Translations under genes and position numbers: made by a program
NCBI RefSeq assembly: GCF_902362185.1
Contig: NC_044503.1
Coordinates: 16,495,957-16,559,956, forward strand
Reading direction: 5' to 3'
Origin: Chanos chanos
Lineage: Eukaryota; Chordata; Actinopteri; Gonorynchiformes; Chanidae
DNA: 64,000 nt
The notes under the pieces: generated by a model
What the model was told of the DNA's origin: nothing
Seen by the model: only the letters and a program-made list of their open reading frames with translations
Databases searched by the model: none
Part shown: piece after piece, positions 53,101 through 64,000 of the stretch
Layout: each line of letters opens with the position of its first letter
Numbering within the stretch: the stretch's first letter is position 1

Positions 53101-56045
53101 TTAATTAAAATGCACATGTTTTCCATTAAAGCATTTTTCTCTCAATTGTTCGAATAAGGTTCAGTTTTAACTGATCTAAACCTGCTTTGTATTTGGCAGT
53201 CCACGTGGAAAACAACTGGACATCAAGAAATCCAGTTATAAAAAGGTGCGTTTTTACGATGTTTTTTGTTCTTCGTGGATGTACTGGTAGTTCTGTGTCA
53301 CTGGTAATAAATCACTCATTTCTCTCTTACTCTCTCTCACTCTCATATCAGCTCTCTAAGTTTCTGCAGGTCATGCAGAAAGAGCACAGTTTGGTGCAGG
53401 TGAAGGAGTTGAGTAAAGGAGTAGAGAGCATTGTGGAAGTAGACTGGAAAAACCCAGAGTGAGTACAGACCTCCTCCTTTAACCTCTGGCTCTGTCATTC
53501 ATCACACACACACACACACACACACACACACCGCTGCACAATCAGTTATACATTTAAGAGACAACAGCAGATTTCTCACGGTCATATCTCAGAGGACACA
53601 GAACTTTGTTGTTTTGTAGTCTCCAAGGACCTGTTTGATAGTGTAATGATTGAAGCATTGAGAACAGAGCATCTTTTTGTGATGTGTTTTATGTATTTTT
53701 TATTTTACTTATGATAGTACCGTCAGGACTGTCAAATGCAAGGGGGCTGACTGACAAATAGAAATTTTAAAACTCATATGTCATGTGAAATTACTGTCTT
53801 GATGAGACTTTGTGAGAGAAATGGCAGTCTGCGGTGTAGCCACCCTTTGACTGTATAATGGACTTGAACAGTGATTTAAATTAATTATTGCATTAGCCAG
53901 TAATTCATTCTGCATTAGTATCTTGTTTAATAATTTTTCTTAATTTGATTTGCCTTGTCTCGGTCAGAGGATAAGTCAGTCAGCACGTAGGCCAAAAATA
54001 GATCTTGATGCTTCCAACTCTTATCGCCATTACAGATTACGATCTTTCTCTACGCCCGAGGATTGTGGGCCAGCGGAGGACTCTGTGGAGGGAACAGGGG
54101 CGAGTGAGGTGCCTTATCATCCTCCTGAAATCACACCCCTTTACTCTGTCACAGCACGTCTTGAAACCCTCTTCCAGGACGCACAGAAGAGGTGCGTGCG
54201 TGTTTGTGTGGGTGTGCACGCACGCGTGTGTAGATATGTATTAATTAATTAGTCAGTTGATTAATGCATTTGTGTCTGTGAGAGGGAGGGATAGAGATTT
54301 AGTGAACCTCTGTGTCATATTTATCTCCTCTCAGAAAAGGGGCGGTGCTTCAAGCGAGTGATATCAGAGCTATCATCACTGACTACGTGAAGAAGAACGA
54401 GCTTGTCGATGACACTAATAAAAAGTAAGAGTAATGATGTTATTTGACTATCAGTTCATTACTAGCCCCTCAGGTAACAGTCTCACTCAGTGTCTCTGTT
54501 TTGAGTGTGCTGGTTTCCTCATCTTCCCCCAGTTTCTGGGTCATATTTCTCTATATGCTCTATATGTATAGGATATGTAAATGTTTATTAAAATGACCAC
54601 AGCTGCATGTAGGGAAGTCTTTCCCCTCAGGCTGTAATAGTTGTAATATTTCTTTTCCGTTTCAGTTATGTGAACATAAACCCCACCCTTTGTGACTGTC
54701 TCCTGGAAAAATCTGAGTACCAGGAAGTGGAGAAGCTGAAATGGGATGACCTGTTTAGCAGGTAATTCAATGGCTCAGGTATTGTGCAGCTGTTTCGTTA
54801 AATTGGTGTGACGGCTGCCTGCCAGACTGGTGCGTATTGCAAATGAACAGCGCCCTCTTGTGTTTACAGGACGCTTAGCAGGATGCAGGCCTGCCATCAG
54901 CTGCTGTTCCCAGGCCAGGCTCCTGTGATAAGGAAAGGCACAGTGGAGCCCATAGACATCACTGTGGCCTCTAGAGGTTCCAACAAAAAGGTACTGGCAC
55001 TTCATAGAGTCACAACCCAACCTGGCAGAACTGTAGTTAATGTACCTGGTCATTGTTTGATTGCTGTCTGACTCAGGTCTGTGTGTTCGTATGTGTGTGA
55101 CTAATATTCTCCGGTTGTTTCAATCATTCATATGTTCGTATTTAGTGTGTGTGACGAATATTTCCTGCCTTTATCGGTTGTGTGTGTGTGTCTGTATCTG
55201 TGCCTGTGTGTGACTGTTTTCTCTGTCCCTCTCTCCCTGTAGGTAACCATCATTAAAAATCTAGAGGTCTTTGGTTTGGATCCTGCTGTAGTAGCAACCA
55301 CTCTGCAGCAAAGAGTCCAGGCCAGCTGTGTCCTCCACGCCGCGCCAGGAGCTAAAGACCGCCTTCTAGTGCAGGTCCAAGGAAACCAGGTCCAGCAAGT
55401 GGGCAAACTGCTGCTAGGTACTGTAAAGCCATACACCATTCATTTGGTCCTGCCTACTGCAAAACATCTCACCCTCCCAAAAAGAACCAGACCGGGTAGT
55501 GTCCAGAACTCTGGAGGACCAGTTTAAATATGGGTTTTCATTGCCCATCATTACCTAACTGAGTGGTCTAAGAAACATTTTTTTTTCTTTAAAGTTTTAC
55601 AGTACATGTTGATTGAAAGGCCTTGTTGGAGTAGTATTGGACACCACTGTCTGGATGTTCTCTGAGTTTACATCAGAAATTTACATTAGAAACATGTATT
55701 TACATTAGCAGTATAGCAGTATGTGTAATTATCATTACACAGGTACATGTGCATAAAGGAATGCATGACTGTGTATGCTTGCAGTTCACCAGTATTGTAT
55801 ATAATATATTCCCATACCACACGTTGTAAGGTACTGATATTTACACTAGGAGTGCATACAAAAAAAAAATCATGACAGTTTTTTGACACCTGCTCTAAAA
55901 AGGATAAAACAAAGACCTTTTGTCCAGTTTCTGTTACCATGTAAGATTCACACCTCTTTTTTTTTTTTTAATAGATCAATACCAGATCCCACGAAAATAC
56001 ATCCAAGGGCTCGAAAAAGCAGCCAAACCTGGCAAGAAGAAATAG
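48786..56045 (+). CDS. eif2d: Eukaryotic initiation factor 2D (ligatin), 15 coding exons
   Basis: eIF2D binds the 40S P site and delivers tRNA without GTP; it also aids ribosome recycling. Exons: 48786-48841, 49323-49513, 49809-49892, 50108-50198, 50975-51082, 51762-52066, 52501-52618, 53200-53245, 53352-53458, 54036-54191, 54335-54424, 54666-54761, 54870-54990, 55243-55417 and 55975-56045; 604 aa against 584 in human. The N-terminal DUF1947/PUA region covers about 1-175 (MFAKAFRVKSNTVIKGSDRR; IYAHKGDAVTLYV). Exon 6 encodes a glutamate-rich linker (178-278). Next come a winged helix (FLHALKTKVKKSELPLLTS; QVKELSKGVESIVEVDW), an SWIB/MDM2-like segment and the C-terminal SUI1 domain (PIDITVASRGSNKKVTI to QIPRKYIQGLEKA). 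Exon 10 is placed at TTACAG|A to give LRSFSTPE, which matches the family; an alternative acceptor 66 bases upstream is also in frame. All phases agree. Confidence 0.95.
50020..50107 (+). repeat. CT microsatellite serving as the pyrimidine tract of eif2d exon 4
   Basis: An almost pure (CT)n run of about 85 bases that ends CTCTCAG exactly at the exon 4 boundary. Confidence 0.9.
50341..50974 (+). repeat. 31-unit tandem array in register with the eif2d exon 5 splice acceptor
   Basis: Twenty-seven 21-bp units, three 17-bp units (positions 4, 9 and 11) and a final 16-bp unit make 634 bp with no gap. Each begins TCCTGTTTGA (variants TCCC, TACT, TCCTA) and ends TTGAYAG, TGATAG or TGAGAG. The last unit ends GATTGTAG, which is the acceptor of exon 5 at 50975. 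Long open frames on the minus strand here are periodic artefacts. Confidence 0.97.
51555..51735 (+). mobile_element. tRNA-derived SINE with a conserved fish tail
   Basis: The head has a pol III box A-like TGGTGTAGTGATAAGGG (51569-51585) and box B GGGTTCAAACC (51612-51622) at tRNA-like spacing. The tail GATAAGAGAGTCAGCTAAATG is the degenerate form of the HE1/L2-type ending common in fish SINEs. It lies in eif2d intron 5, ending about 30 bases before the exon 6 acceptor. Confidence 0.8.
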
Positions 56046-56216
56046 TCCAGTCTTTTGGCCAGCGACTAACACTGAACACCTGTAACACACTGAGGACTAC
56101 TGCCTGTCTCAGATCCCCACTCACATTAGACACACTCAGCCCTCCTCTCTCATCCTCACATCTTCACATCAAACACATACAGTGTCTGTCTCATAAAGAC
56201 ACTCAGTTGTGTATGC

Positions 56217-56222
56217 AATAAA
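56217..56222 (+). terminator. eif2d: Poly(A) signal of eif2d
   Basis: AATAAA about 170 bases after the stop codon, followed by a T-rich stretch. Confidence 0.75.
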
Positions 56223-56229
56223 ATTTCAT

Positions 56230-59200
56230 TTTGGAACATTTTCCATGGTAATGGTCTGCTTCTGTCTCTGTGTTTGAGACAATGAGGGTGTATTTCTAAG
56301 GGGGTGGGGAGGTATCTAAAGGTCGGGTATTTTTTTGGGGGGGGGTGCCTTTTTCAGTGGCATCATAATATCTTAAAACATAATTCCCTCCACACAGTGC
56401 AGTTGTACTGATAAAATATGTATTCTGATAGGGTAGAGAAAGGTGCAGTGGTTGTGCTGTTTTTGATAAGTGGCAGAATTTGTATTGTAGAGAATCAGAG
56501 TCTGAGAATCAGATTTCTTGGTGGTGCCATTGTGAATAAACAGTCTCCACCACTGAGAATAAACACAATGTGCTTATATTAGCTCCATTACAGTTCCACA
56601 TGTGAACCAAGACATTTTGGCTGTGTAATCCGTAAACACATATGCAGGTAGTAACATATGCAGTCTTTGAAACATGTTTGTGTGTTTGAAATCTGCTTTC
56701 CCATTCCTGTGTGACAGGTAGATAACATTGATTCATACTGGACAGGATTCCTAGCCATTCACTTTGTAATCATGACTTTGAGAACGATACCACAAGTTAC
56801 GATGAGTCTTACCATGACCTGCAGATCACAGCACACAGAAACAAAAACTCCAGCTTTACAGTCTAGAAAGTGGCCTGGCTTTTACCAAGAAGAGTGCAAG
56901 AGTTCAAGCCTTGTTCTTTAATCACAGGGTCATGGGAGCTTAAGTGTGGCTTCACGACCTTTAGGCATGTAGGTATCATTCAGCAGCTGTAAAAGACAAC
57001 GCTTTCATGCTGTTCCAAAGCACGAATGACCTTTGATTCAAAGTTTTTTGGTGAGTTAGTGAATTATGGACCCCTAGTTATTTTCAATGTACGTTAAAAA
57101 AGAAAGACAGAAAGAGAGAACAAAATTAGGCTATGTAAAGATGATATTTGAACGTACCTTGCCAGGTTGATAGGCATCTTGTTCTTGTCTGTTTCACCGT
57201 CAGAACTTGAAGAACACGTTTGTCAACAAACATCAGATTTGGTCCCCTGTGGATCACTGTGCATAGTCACTAGCTAAAATGTTGATATGATAAAGCGCTA
57301 ACCGGGGCCTGTAAACGTCACATGAGCACAAGCCAGAAAACAGGAAGCTGAGAAGTGCTAGCAGAGATCAATGTCATAATCATATAGGTGGGATGTTGTT
57401 GCGAGGTTAATTCGGCTTCATCCATTTGTTTAATTATCATTATTTATTATACGAAGAAAAGATTGTAGATGCTGCGGGCAGTACTATATTTCATCAACCT
57501 TATTAGACAACGCAGCTGTTGATGATAATGGCTGAAACGTGTATTTTCGTCATGGTAACTGACCATCAACATAATATGCTTCTTTCCATAATATTGATCG
57601 TAACTAGCAGTTAAACAAACCAATTATAGTCATTTTTAGTGTCAGTTCGTATCAGGCATTGCAGTGTATTACTCTGTAATACGCGAGCCGTCAGGGAATA
57701 AACATGCCTTGTCCCGTTAAAACCTTATTATCGCCACGGGACATAATTGCTTTGCGCTTGTGTAAGGGCAACATCACCTCAAGGAAATTAAATTTGAAAT
57801 TCAAACATCGCTAATATATGACTCAGTATATCGTAGCCTTGCAGATCTAACTTTACGACGCAACAAAAGTATGTCAAGCGTACACAGACATTTCATGCGA
57901 AAGGTCAGTTATAAGCATTTTATGGACTTCAGAGTAAACATGGACTGAGGGGATCCAAACAAGAACATAGTCGTTCGGTAGTGGAGCGTAACACTCTCGT
58001 CTATTACGAGGAAAACCCCATACTATGAACGATTATATTTGTACACGAGCCAACAATACACCTTAATCTCTCCAGTTTATGAATAATAGAATTACTAGTA
58101 TTTTTCTGGCTGTTCTTGATTTCTTTATTTCTTTCGCTCTCAATGTACGTCTTTTGTGTCCAATTAACATGCCGTTCAAATTGCCTTTCAACTCTCAACA
58201 GGCCTACATGACGTGCTGATCATTGTGCTAAACTTTCGCAGGATAGAAGCTATAATTGGAATATCACACCCTCTTCGAAACACGCAGGGAGAACACTACT
58301 AGCGCTTGTCTGGGAGTGAAATGTCACAGAGCAATAAGATGGATAACCAAATGTAGCACACGGAACCGAACAAAAATAGCCGACAAAAAGGCGAAGAAAA
58401 ATGAGTATAATTCCTTTAAGCGCACTTTGCCACTGGAATCGTCCATGGAACACATAAATATATGTTTTGATATGAACTGCTCTAGACACTGGACTATTCT
58501 TGATGAAAAGTCTCCGGTTCTCTAGGCTAAAGATCATTTTAAAAATCTTCTCTACAATTTTCCTTTGCAGAACGCACCCTACCATAAAATTGATGTTCCA
58601 GGACTTTCCATAAAAAGTGATGTTTATATCTATTGTTTGATGGCGCAGTGTTTGATCGTCCCGTTGTTAGTGAAACCGCTCCACTCAGCAGTGTGGGGAT
58701 GTTAGCGTGTGCACATGTTCAGGAAACATTTATTGCTTCATAGGATACACATGGTCGAATTTTTTTTTCTTTTTCCAATGCGCACAAAGGTCCGTTGAAG
58801 TTTTATTAGACATAGGCCTACCATAAACATAAGATTTGTGAAGCCCACTTCCTGTAAAATACCGAGGCAGAGGTGTAGATTTAATTTTACGGGGTTTTTT
58901 GTTTTGTTTTGTTTGTTTTGGGTTTTTTTGTTGTTGTGGTTTTTGGGGGTTTTTTTGTTTTTTGTTTTTAGTTTTTAGGCTGTTTGTGGCTTGTAGACTG
59001 TCCCCGAGTTTCTTTTTTGGCATATGAATCTTTTCTCTTTGACACATTCATCTATTTTGACAAACCTGTAGTTCGTAACCCAACTATTTTATGTCTTTAG
59101 GATATTACCAATCTCTCAAGTTGTTGTAGACAACTCACATATGTGCAGACCAAAATATATTTACAGCATAAAGATATATGCAGTACAGAAGGTATGGAGC

Positions 59201-59809
59201 ACCCTGTAAAACAGCAGGTGTTGGTGACATTGCAGACAGCAGAAAAAAAAACACACGAGAGTCCATACATTTACTTCCTGTGATCTCTTCACACAGCCCC
59301 TCAGACTATCTGAACTGCCTTTCATCCTTGCATCCTCTCATCCTCTCCCCAACATGTTCTCCTCATTCCAGACTCTCTCGATCTAACACCATGCAATCAC
59401 ACCTTACCAAATGAAAACATTACAACTGGTACATTTCATTGGTGGGTGTAAGAAAGAAAAGATGTATCAGTCTTTGACTTTGAAATTCCCTGTCTTTTGT
59501 CAGTGATGTGTTATGACTGCTGTTAATCAATTTCCGAATACCTAAATCAGCCCTCCAGAAAGCTGGTCCTATCTTTCATTAGATGACAATATCTACCAGG
59601 CTCTGAAAATTCAGCCTCTGGTTGCTCTGCAGGATTAGCATGACTTTAGCCAGAAAGAAGAATGGAGCTCTTCTCCTTCACTCTGCCTCTCTTTTTTGGC
59701 TTTTTGAATTGTGTCAAGTTAAGGCTCAGAACTCTCTTTTAAATGTCTGAAATATTGCCCCAAAATAATGTGATTTAATGCAGAATTTTGATGATCTAAT
59801 GTGAGGAGC
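56230..59809. other. 3.6-kb spacer between eif2d and the GPR139-like gene
   Basis: No gene recognised. A T/G homopolymer-rich stretch occurs at 58890-58975 and a G run at 56334-56346. On the minus strand a small ATG-to-donor segment (about 57184-57165, MPINLA then GTACGT) has the look of a first exon but no partner was found. The remainder is unremarkable AT-rich DNA. Confidence 0.4.
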
Positions 59810-61416
59810 TCAGACATGACTTGGTGTTGTGTCGGGGTGTGGTTGGAGCACACAGCATGCCCTGGAGAGGGAACAGGCCTGCTTGAGGGACATGATAACT
59901 TCCTGTCTAAATTTGGCCTGCGTGCAGGCGTAGAGATACATGTTTATAGCCGCGTTGCTCAGACTTAGCATCGTGCCCAGGTCGGCCGCCACGTTGATCG
60001 CCAGGCCGTAGTCATCACGGTCTGGGACATGTATGGTACGCACAATGATCTGTGTGACGGAACGCATTACTGATAGCAACACGAAGCTCATGGAGACGGT
60101 CACCAGGAGAACCACGGACTTCCTCTTCCTCGAACGCAGCAGAGGTGTCGCCCTTTGGCCGCGGGAAGAATCGGTCTTCGGGGTCGCGTGGACGCGGTTA
60201 CTGAGGGAGATCTGACGCAGGATGAGCCCGTTGAGGATGAGGATGATGAGAAAGGGCAAGATGTGGGAGAGCAGAGTCTGGAGACCCACCAGGGAATGGA
60301 CATACAGGGTAGAGGCATCAGGCCGATAGATGCAGAACCAGCGTTGCAGCTCTGCATTGTAAACGGACATGTAAGCCCAGTAGTACGGAATCGCCAGAAG
60401 GTGACTCACGACGAAGACAGTGGCAATGGCCCACAGTGCACATCGTGGAGTGCAGAGCCTGTTCTTCAGGCTCCAGGTGTTGATGGCCAAGAAGCGTTCT
60501 GCTGTGAAGATCACTACCAGCCAAATGGAGGCGTTGCTAGCACCATAATTGAAGATGTCTCGCACACTGCACCAAGGTTCTTGTGACCAGAAGGGCTCCG
60601 GCGTGTGGTACTTGATGGTCAGCTCCAGAACCACGATAAACAGCAGCACAGCTGTATCGGCCACGGCCATCGCCATCAGATAGAAGGTACTGGACCTGGA
60701 GATCATGCAGTTCCTTCTCCAGAAGATGAAGAAGGTCATGATGTTTGCTGTTGATTGAAATGAGACGTGGAGATTCTGTGGTCACACTGATCTCAGGTTG
60801 TTTTATATTAATTACATATGGCACACTGGTCTTGAGCACTGAGTCACACCTTTTTGCGTTAACATATGTCTTGTGGAAGCAACAAGCATTTGTAAAATTC
60901 CATTTAACTTGGCGGAGCAGTATATTTTTCCATGCCACTGTTTGACATTCAAGTCTAACAGCCATTAGCTGAAATACTGACATGTCTGAGACTTATGTGT
61001 TGACTAAAGAATGAAGAACCTTTAAGGTCAGTTCATGCCTCAGTTTGTTCATATCACAGCATGATCCATGCAAATGGGCTCTTGTCAATATTGGCATGTT
61101 CTCCTGTACGTCAGGTCTATAAGGTCATGTGCAGTCAAGGAAAGGAAACTGAATCAAAGGAAACAACATAAATTATGCGGTGGATCTCTTTACCATGAAA
61201 CACTCGAACAGTCACAGACAGAGTTTAGGTCTTAGTGTGTGTGTGAGTGTGAGTGTGTGAGAGAGAGAAAGAGAGAGAGAGGTGGTACTCACAGGGAATC
61301 CCGATGACAGCGAGAAGGGGATAGTAAACTCTCTGAACATGGACCATCCAGTGCTGGTGAGTGCTCATGTCTTCAGTGTGGTTTCCTGGCGTACCCATTC
61401 TCCTCTTCTCTCTCAT
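59810..61416 (-). CDS. GPR139/GPR142-like orphan G-protein-coupled receptor, 2 exons
   Basis: A rhodopsin-class plasma-membrane receptor. Minus-strand exons 61416-61293 and 60747-59810 join in phase (ATTCCCT|CAAACATC, giving IGIPSNIMTFFIFW in TM1), for 353 aa. A second in-frame ATG (MGTPGN, 61398) could be the true start. N-glycosylation NHT is near the N-terminus. TM2 reads YLMAMAVADTAVLLFIVVLEL. TM3 ends IFTAERFLAIN, so the usual DRY is ERF. TM4 ends AIPYYW, a GPR139-family mark. Loop 3 is basic (RSRKRKS). TM7 has LSNAAINMYLYACTQAKFR, the family's form of NPxxY. The extracellular cysteines needed for the TM3-loop 2 disulphide are present (WCSV and WFCIY). The name follows resemblance to GPR139/GPR142 only; the fish gene may be a separate paralogue. 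Confidence 0.82.
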
Positions 61417-61600
61417 TGTTACACGCTGTCCTCACCACACCATATCCTACAGTCACGGCAGGGGACGGAGGTGGAGTGGGTTGGGTTGTCTGTCTGGGAC
61501 TTGCCCTTTACACATACCCAGCAGTGGGCACAATACCTGAGTATCACAACTGTCTGTGTTTACCTGTGTGGCTAATCATTACAGCATGCACACACACGCG

Positions 61601-61631
<31 letters not shown>

Positions 61632-62315
61632 TTTTCACTTCATTGGTGATGTGTTTTTGTTTTGTTGCTGTTGTTTTTTTTAGGACTGTTGGTCTGTCGA
61701 TAAGAATGGCTATACGATCTCCTTAGTAAAACGTCACTTCAAACTGAACTTCATTTTCAAACTGACCTATCAGTATCATGTCAGATTACACATAAAGGTT
61801 TTAGAACAGAATACCTCTGCAGACACTCTATGTTAACCTGACAATGCTCACTCGGACATGATAGGGTTTTTTTCTTTTGTAGCTTGGCTGCAAATTAATG
61901 ACAAAATAATGATGATAAATAATAGATGTTTTCTCATGTTAAATGTACTTTAACATGAGAGATCAACCCATAAAGTTATTGATTCATGTATGTCACTCAC
62001 AGGTATGACAGTTCTACTGAACCTCTGGTGACTGGCAGTTTGACTGAAGTGTTTACATTTTAGATTGACATGTAGTCATTTGGCAGATGCCTCTTCTCAC
62101 AAAGGAGTTTTGCTGTATGTCCTGTGGTCCAGACAAAAGGTCAGTGCTGTTCTCCTCCAGGCTAGACCAGACTTCTGACAGCATTTCAATGTGACACTCA
62201 TAATCATGTACACAGTGTGAATCACTCTAGGTCTTGTCAAAAAATGGTTTTTAGCTCTTTTAGTTTTGCCCTGTGATTAAAATAGTATATGTTTAGTTTA
62301 GTGTTTCTTACAGGT

Positions 62316-62346
<31 letters not shown>

Positions 62347-63180
62347 ACACATCAGCTGGCCTGGCAGTGTCTGTGCTGTAGATCTGACTCTGGGCAGATG
62401 TTGCAGGACAGTGGCTTTACTCAGAGAAGGCACACTCACTAATCTGGCAGGGAAGATCATTTCTGGGCCTGTCTTTCTGGGCTCCCTAAGAAGCTTAGCC
62501 GTTGAGGAAACACAGACTCTTGGAATGGTTTCCCTTGTAATCCGCAACATCAGATATTCCTGTCCGTGAAAACAGATTAGGGCTGCCATTTGCCTTTGGG
62601 AAGAGAACAGGAGACATTTAAGAATACATCTATCAAATGAATTGTATTTGTTTTAAGATCAGCGGTGACTGATACACATCAACACACATCTAGACTGGCT
62701 TGGCTTACACAGCACACTTACTGACCTGAGTTTAGTTTGATACCAAAAATGACAAATGTTTTATTTTGTTGGGCTGGTGTTCGCCCCATATAGAGGATTT
62801 AATACTATGCAGTCATACAGTTGACCAGCAGGTGGCACTGTGTAAAAACCTTTATTGAGGAGCGTGATTACCGCTGCATTTGCTCAGAACATTGTACTGA
62901 CCAGCCTAGTCACACTGTGGTTCCCCCCTAAATTTATGATGTTCAAAATCAATGATGTTAAAAAGAAATTAAAGATGCCTTTCTTTTTATGTGTTTCTCT
63001 CTGTAAATTGAAAACTTCTCTAAGTTTAGATCTTTGTCCTGTCACCTCTTAACCTTGAATCCTGGACAGATAAAAATTTAAATGATAGGTCTATTGAGCA
63101 GCACAGCTGAGGTGTAGTCTATTGCAAAGGGAAAGAGAGAGAGAGAGAGAGGAGGAGGAGGACGAGGAGGAGGAGGTGGA
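61417..63180. other. Spacer right of the GPR139-like gene
   Basis: No gene recognised. A CA run lies at about 61602-61630. A short segment at 62055-62105 (AGTCATTTGGCAGATGC) resembles the minus-strand tail of fish HE1/L2-type SINEs. A CT run lies at 62317-62342. A 93-codon minus frame at 62308-62589 includes the CT run and shows no family resemblance, so it is not called as a gene. Confidence 0.4.
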
Positions 63181-63182
63181 CT

Positions 63183-63196
63183 GTTGCCATGGTAAC
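63183..63196. promoter_or_regulatory. RFX X-box-like palindrome
   Basis: GTTGCCATGGTAAC fits the X-box consensus (GTYNCC, 0-3 bases, RGNAAC) bound by RFX factors, with a single mismatch from the perfect palindrome. It stands 180 bases before a possible first coding exon and just after a GA/GGA-rich tract. Confidence 0.55.
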
Positions 63197-63376
63197 CAAG
63201 GTGAGCGATTGGTATTCGGAGCGGTGCTGGGGAAGAGACTGCAGAGGACGGTGTGCCTGGTGTTCGTTGAGGAGGTCAGCTGGCTGTTCCCCTCTAGAGC
63301 ACCACAGCACAACACACAGCCCAGTCTCCAGAGACAGGAACCACCGGCCTCCAACCGGGGGACCTCCTCGTCAACA

Positions 63377-63409
63377 ATGAGCTCCCCAAGGGACACAGCA
63401 TCCGAGCAG
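63377..63409 (+). CDS. Possible first coding exon of a gene leaving the window (weak candidate: pfkfb2)
   Basis: ATGAGCTCCCCAAGG... encodes MSSPRDTASEQ and ends at a good donor CAG|GTAATT in phase 0. The upstream region has an X-box and moderate GC content, as a promoter might. Human PFKFB2, which maps to 1q32 near MAPKAPK2, starts MSGASSSEQ and also breaks soon after; the likeness is short and could be chance. No second exon lies before the end of the window. Confidence 0.3.
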
Positions 63410-64000
63410 GTAATTTATCTTCCAAACAGTCTATAAACGTTCCTAAAACAGTGCACAAACATCCCTAAAGCAGTGCAGAAACATTCCTAAAACAGTGCAG
63501 AAACATTCCAAAATGATGCAGAGAACAGAGAATAACATCATCTCATTATCTGTGAACAGCATTAGTGAATTAGTGAATTAGTGAACAGAAGTAGATCTTA
63601 CTGTCCAGTCTATCACATACAAATCTGACTCTGCTAACTGAGGTCCCTATGAGTCTCCCATCGTCAGATGCATATACGTTTGATTAGTGCTGGTATAGAC
63701 TGTGTAAGGTTGTAGTCTGACCAAGAGAACAGCAGTCTTTTTTAGAAGGGCTGTACACAATGAGGAGTTTTCCTGTATACCTCACACAAGGTTATTTCAG
63801 TCTCTTTTTGGCCTTCCACGACTGACAATAAAGGGCCTTCTCCATTGCTCCTTCATGTCAGACACAAACAATTCAAGATCTGAATGCTGTTGTTATATGG
63901 GAGTATTGTTAATTCTGATGCCGCCTGGCCGACTGTCTGTTAAAGCAGTGGGACCTGCTCCACGTTCTTCAGCACTAATGCAAACCACTTAAAACCTTAA
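63410..64000. other. Right-hand end, no feature recognised
   Basis: AT-rich DNA, perhaps intron 1 of the gene suggested at 63377. The motif AAACATTCCTAAAACAGTGCA recurs three or four times in diverged form at 63435-63520 as a short tandem repeat of about 28 bp. Confidence 0.4.

Noticed and set aside
53970-54035. Start of eif2d exon 10 at 53970
   Set aside because: It is in frame, but the acceptor at 54035 has a better pyrimidine tract and gives LRSFSTPE, aligning without a gap to the human protein; the earlier site is kept only as a possible alternative.
63122-63436. 104-codon frame beginning with Arg-Glu repeats
   Set aside because: The first part is a GA microsatellite translation and contains the X-box region; only the short MSSPRDTASEQ segment in this frame is kept, as a weak candidate.

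Overview
This is vertebrate nuclear DNA, almost certainly from a ray-finned (teleost) fish. Genes are split into many short GT-AG exons, there are no operons, and introns are full of CA/GT and GA/CT microsatellites. The interspersed repeats are also fish-type: hAT MITEs with 8-bp target duplications, a tRNA-derived SINE, and a LINE tail. The species cannot be named from the sequence alone.

Layout. Left block, all on the + strand: eif2s2 (eIF2 beta, 9 coding exons, 331 aa, 1008-4799), cyc1 (cytochrome c1, 7 exons, 306 aa, 6614-10008), a ywhab-type 14-3-3 (5' noncoding exon plus 5 coding exons, 244 aa, 12211-13662) and pabpc1l (cytoplasmic poly(A)-binding protein 1-like, 14 coding exons, 626 aa, 17069-25685). 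Middle: a single-exon fish odorant receptor of the 131-2-like type on the - strand (27732-28664), then about 4 kb of AT-rich DNA with no recognised gene. Right block: fibromodulin-type fmod (-, 347 aa, 32695-35299), mapkapk2 (-, 10 exons, 384 aa, 39538-47627), eif2d (+, 15 exons, 604 aa, 48786-56045) and a two-exon GPR139/GPR142-like orphan receptor (-, 353 aa, 59810-61416). A possible first exon of another + strand gene (weak candidate: pfkfb2) lies at 63377-63409. Exon models were joined by hand from splice consensus, reading frame and remembered family sequence. Every multi-exon frame closes without a stop.

How the genes relate. Several products act in mRNA translation (eIF2 beta in the ternary complex, eIF2D in non-canonical initiation and recycling, PABPC1L in poly(A) binding) or in phosphoprotein signalling (14-3-3, MK2). 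They are ordinary vertebrate genes and not a co-regulated system. From memory of human gene order, the left block resembles 20q (EIF2S2, YWHAB-PABPC1L) plus CYC1 from 8q, and the right block resembles 1q32 (FMOD, MAPKAPK2, EIF2D), with the lone odorant receptor near the join.

The most unusual structures are non-coding. Intron 4 of eif2d ends in 31 tandem units of about 21 bp, in exact register with the 3' splice site of exon 5, so each unit looks like a copy of that acceptor. Intron 11 of pabpc1l holds a 39-bp minisatellite of 20 exact-length units. eif2s2 exon 5 and mapkapk2 exon 1 each have a nearby second copy of their exon/donor junction. I see no CRISPR array, rRNA gene, complete autonomous transposon or microbial-type system, and no convincing evidence of a wholly new system beyond these repeat structures.
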